Part shown: positions 59,901 to 60,000 of the stretch, in pieces | Numbering within the stretch: the stretch's first letter is position 1 | How the letters are laid out: every line of letters starts with the position of its first letter | Position numbers and translations under genes: made by a program | Source of the DNA: Takakia lepidozioides | Lineage: Eukaryota; Streptophyta; Takakiopsida; Takakiales; Takakiaceae | Assembly (NCBI GenBank): GCA_030704615.1 | Contig: CM060733.1 | Location: 58,592,001 to 58,652,000, forward strand | Direction: 5' to 3' | DNA: 60,000 bases | The notes under the pieces: generated by a model | Seen by the model: only the letters and a program-made list of their open reading frames with translations | Told to the model about the DNA's origin: nothing | The model's database searches: none

Positions 59901-59903
59901 ACC
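41980..59903 (-). CDS. ABCG: PDR-type ABC transporter (ABCG full-size), 5' end outside window
   Basis: Exons, 5' to 3': 59903-59783, 59410-59328, 58873-58789, 58652-58493, 58325-58249, 58027-57974, 57689-57599, 56203-55902, 55643-55362, 54984-54668, 54062-53959, 53486-53326, 53058-52902, 52699-52544, 51251-50986, 49015-48683, 48475-48185, 46739-46656, 45527-45394, 44866-44639, 44376-44205, 43909-43655, 42252-41980. All are GT-AG, and every phase matches across about 1394 codons to a TGA. The order is NBD-TMD-NBD-TMD. NBD1 has Walker [10 protein letters not shown], signature VSGGQRKR and LFMDEIS; the PDR signature is [23 protein letters not shown]2 has [17 protein letters not shown] and [18 protein letters not shown] blocks include [14 protein letters not shown] and [17 protein letters not shown]. 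Full-size PDR proteins, about 1450 residues, sit in the plasma membrane and export terpenoids, hormones or defence compounds; the substrate is not predictable. Only the N-terminal roughly 100 residues are missing. No break was found. Confidence 0.95.
42430..42560 (-). mobile_element. (ATTTC)n-tailed LINE, 3'-end fragment
   Basis: It lies in the last intron of the transporter. The plus strand reads GAAATGAAATGG..., then GTCCGCGGGAAGCTCAAAGA and GCTTATGGGACAAA. The element's sense strand is minus, the same as the gene. The hairpin AAGCTC-AAA-GAGCTT is intact. Confidence 0.7.
42697..43267 (-). mobile_element. (ATTTC)n-tailed LINE, copy with ORF C-terminus
   Basis: A 146-codon minus-strand frame (43267-42827) reads [48 protein letters not shown] and ends LTLRQSLEQ-stop. 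This is the C-terminal end of a non-LTR retrotransposon ORF2. One frameshift removes the CPAC part that the 49.7-50.4 kb copy keeps. After the stop comes a non-coding tail with CATAAGCTCTTTGAGCTTTC-like hairpin and an ATTTC repeat at 42697. Confidence 0.75.
45001..45125 (-). mobile_element. (ATTTC)n-tailed LINE, 3'-end fragment
   Basis: Intronic copy between exons 45527-45394 and 44866-44639. The plus strand reads GAAATGGTACTTTATAACGT, then CCGCAGAAAGCTCAAAGAGC, followed by the ATGGGACAAAATGGAAAAAA segment. Sense strand is minus. Confidence 0.7.
47340..48120 (-). mobile_element. Cluster of (ATTTC)n-tailed LINE 3' ends
   Basis: At least four partial copies lie close together in the intron between exons 48475-48185 and 46739-46656. 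Their TTATAACGTCCGCGGAAA or related cores are at about 47375, 47478, 47538 and 47695, and a more diverged one is near 47930. All have the same orientation (sense minus). Close spacing suggests nested insertion or local duplication. Confidence 0.65.
49743..50440 (-). mobile_element. (ATTTC)n-tailed LINE, longest ORF2 C-terminal copy
   Basis: The minus strand encodes, from 50410, [18 protein letters not shown], then [58 protein letters not shown] and a final TEVFH. The tail follows (hairpin and ATTTC repeat) at 49810-49743. The CxxC...H(x)C pattern is the C-terminal zinc-binding part typical of several animal-type non-LTR clades. Confidence 0.8.
51300..51790 (-). mobile_element. (ATTTC)n-tailed LINE, internal ORF2 fragment
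   Basis: Frames on the minus strand read [20 protein letters not shown] (51770-51711), a post-RT block of the YGxExW type. [32 protein letters not shown] and a truncated end near 51310 follow. The frames are shifted relative to each other. It covers sequence upstream of the copy at 49.7-50.4 kb. Confidence 0.65.
51877..52400 (-). mobile_element. Three (ATTTC)n-tailed LINE 3' ends
   Basis: Tail cores are at about 51892 (TTATAACGTCCGCAGAAAGC), 52107 (TTATAACGTCCGCGGAAAGC) and 52321 (TTATAACGTCTGCTGAAAAC). All sense strands are minus, all inside one transporter intron. Confidence 0.65.
56267..56655. repeat. 195-bp tandem duplication in a transporter intron
   Basis: The segment beginning CATGGGGCATACAGCAG occurs at 56267 and again at 56462, and the following ~190 bases are nearly identical (for example CTCCTCACAAATCCCGACAC against CTCCTCATAAATCCTGACAC). 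It lies wholly in the intron between exons 57689-57599 and 56203-55902. Confidence 0.9.
57055..57345 (+). mobile_element. (ATTTC)n-tailed LINE copies in plus orientation
   Basis: Here the sense strand is plus. A first partial tail (CATAAGCTCTTTAAGCTTTC, 57061) is followed by an ORF end reading [20 protein letters not shown]...LRQSLEH-stop (57122-57232). Then come a full tail CCATAAGCTCTATGAGCTTT and CCGCGGACGTTATAAAGCAC, ending in CATTTCATTTCATTTCATTTC at 57320-57342. This is the clearest view of the 3' end: ORF stop, about 90-base UTR with hairpin, then four ATTTC units. Confidence 0.8.
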
Positions 59904-60000
59904 CTGTCACATCACAGACTGGCTTTAGTTCAGAAAGAAGCTGAGTGATCTTCTCACAACAAACGGAGTGTAGACCGTACCTTGGGATCAGAAGGCAAGG

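Noticed and set aside
59904-60000. A further 5' exon of the ABC transporter ending at a possible donor near 59981
   Set aside because: None of the frames gives the expected N-terminal PDR sequence, so it could not be supported; the missing exons are probably outside the window.
1-60000. CRISPR array, bacterial operons, rRNA genes
   Set aside because: Introns, plant transposons and plant gene families show a nuclear eukaryotic sequence; no spacer-repeat array or rRNA segment was seen.

Overview
The window reads as nuclear DNA of a land plant with a repeat-rich, gene-poor genome. The evidence is a chromodomain Ty3/Gypsy element, L1, MULE, pogo, hAT and CACTA-like remains, a PPR relic, and two intron-rich genes of plant type. 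I cannot name the species. A Penelope-type reverse transcriptase and a LINE with an (ATTTC)n tail make a non-angiosperm (gymnosperm, fern, lycophyte) more likely, but this is inference.

Layout. 0-2.4 kb: tandem repeats, then a broken MULE transposase N-terminal part (minus). 2.4-8.2 kb: a decayed, 5'-truncated Gypsy chromovirus (minus) with its 3' LTR at 2419-3139. 8.3-9.5 kb: a broken MULE transposase C-terminal part with SWIM finger (plus). 9.5-12.7 kb: gene-free, with a 6 x 20 bp tandem repeat. 12.7-15.1 kb: a pogo-like transposase pseudogene split by a solo LTR (13283-14006, 5-bp target duplication CACCT) of the same Gypsy family.

15.9-24.0 kb: the most notable object, an apparently intact 8-kb retroelement on the minus strand. 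Two nearly identical 1.91-kb direct repeats flank two long ORFs. ORF1 (492 codons) is gag-like with an RGG-rich tail. ORF2 (740 codons) is a reverse transcriptase with Penelope-like motifs and no recognisable integrase, RNase H or GIY-YIG domain.

25.6-27.6 kb: an intact five-exon gene for a 329-residue quinone oxidoreductase-like protein (ceQORH type), with a GC-AG first intron. 28.0-28.8 kb: a hAT-type element with a perfect 8-bp target duplication. 29.9-41 kb: degraded L1 fragments, a PPR pseudogene, a CACTA-like non-autonomous element, a tRNA-derived SINE-like element and palindromic TTACAC repeats.

42.0-60 kb: a large pleiotropic-drug-resistance ABC transporter gene (ABCG, minus). Twenty-three exons lie in the window; all junction phases agree and the frame stays open for about 1394 codons. 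The 5' end lies beyond the right edge. Its introns hold many 5'-truncated copies of a non-LTR element with a hairpin and an (ATTTC)n tail. The two intact host genes are unrelated in function. Everything else intact belongs to the 8-kb retroelement.
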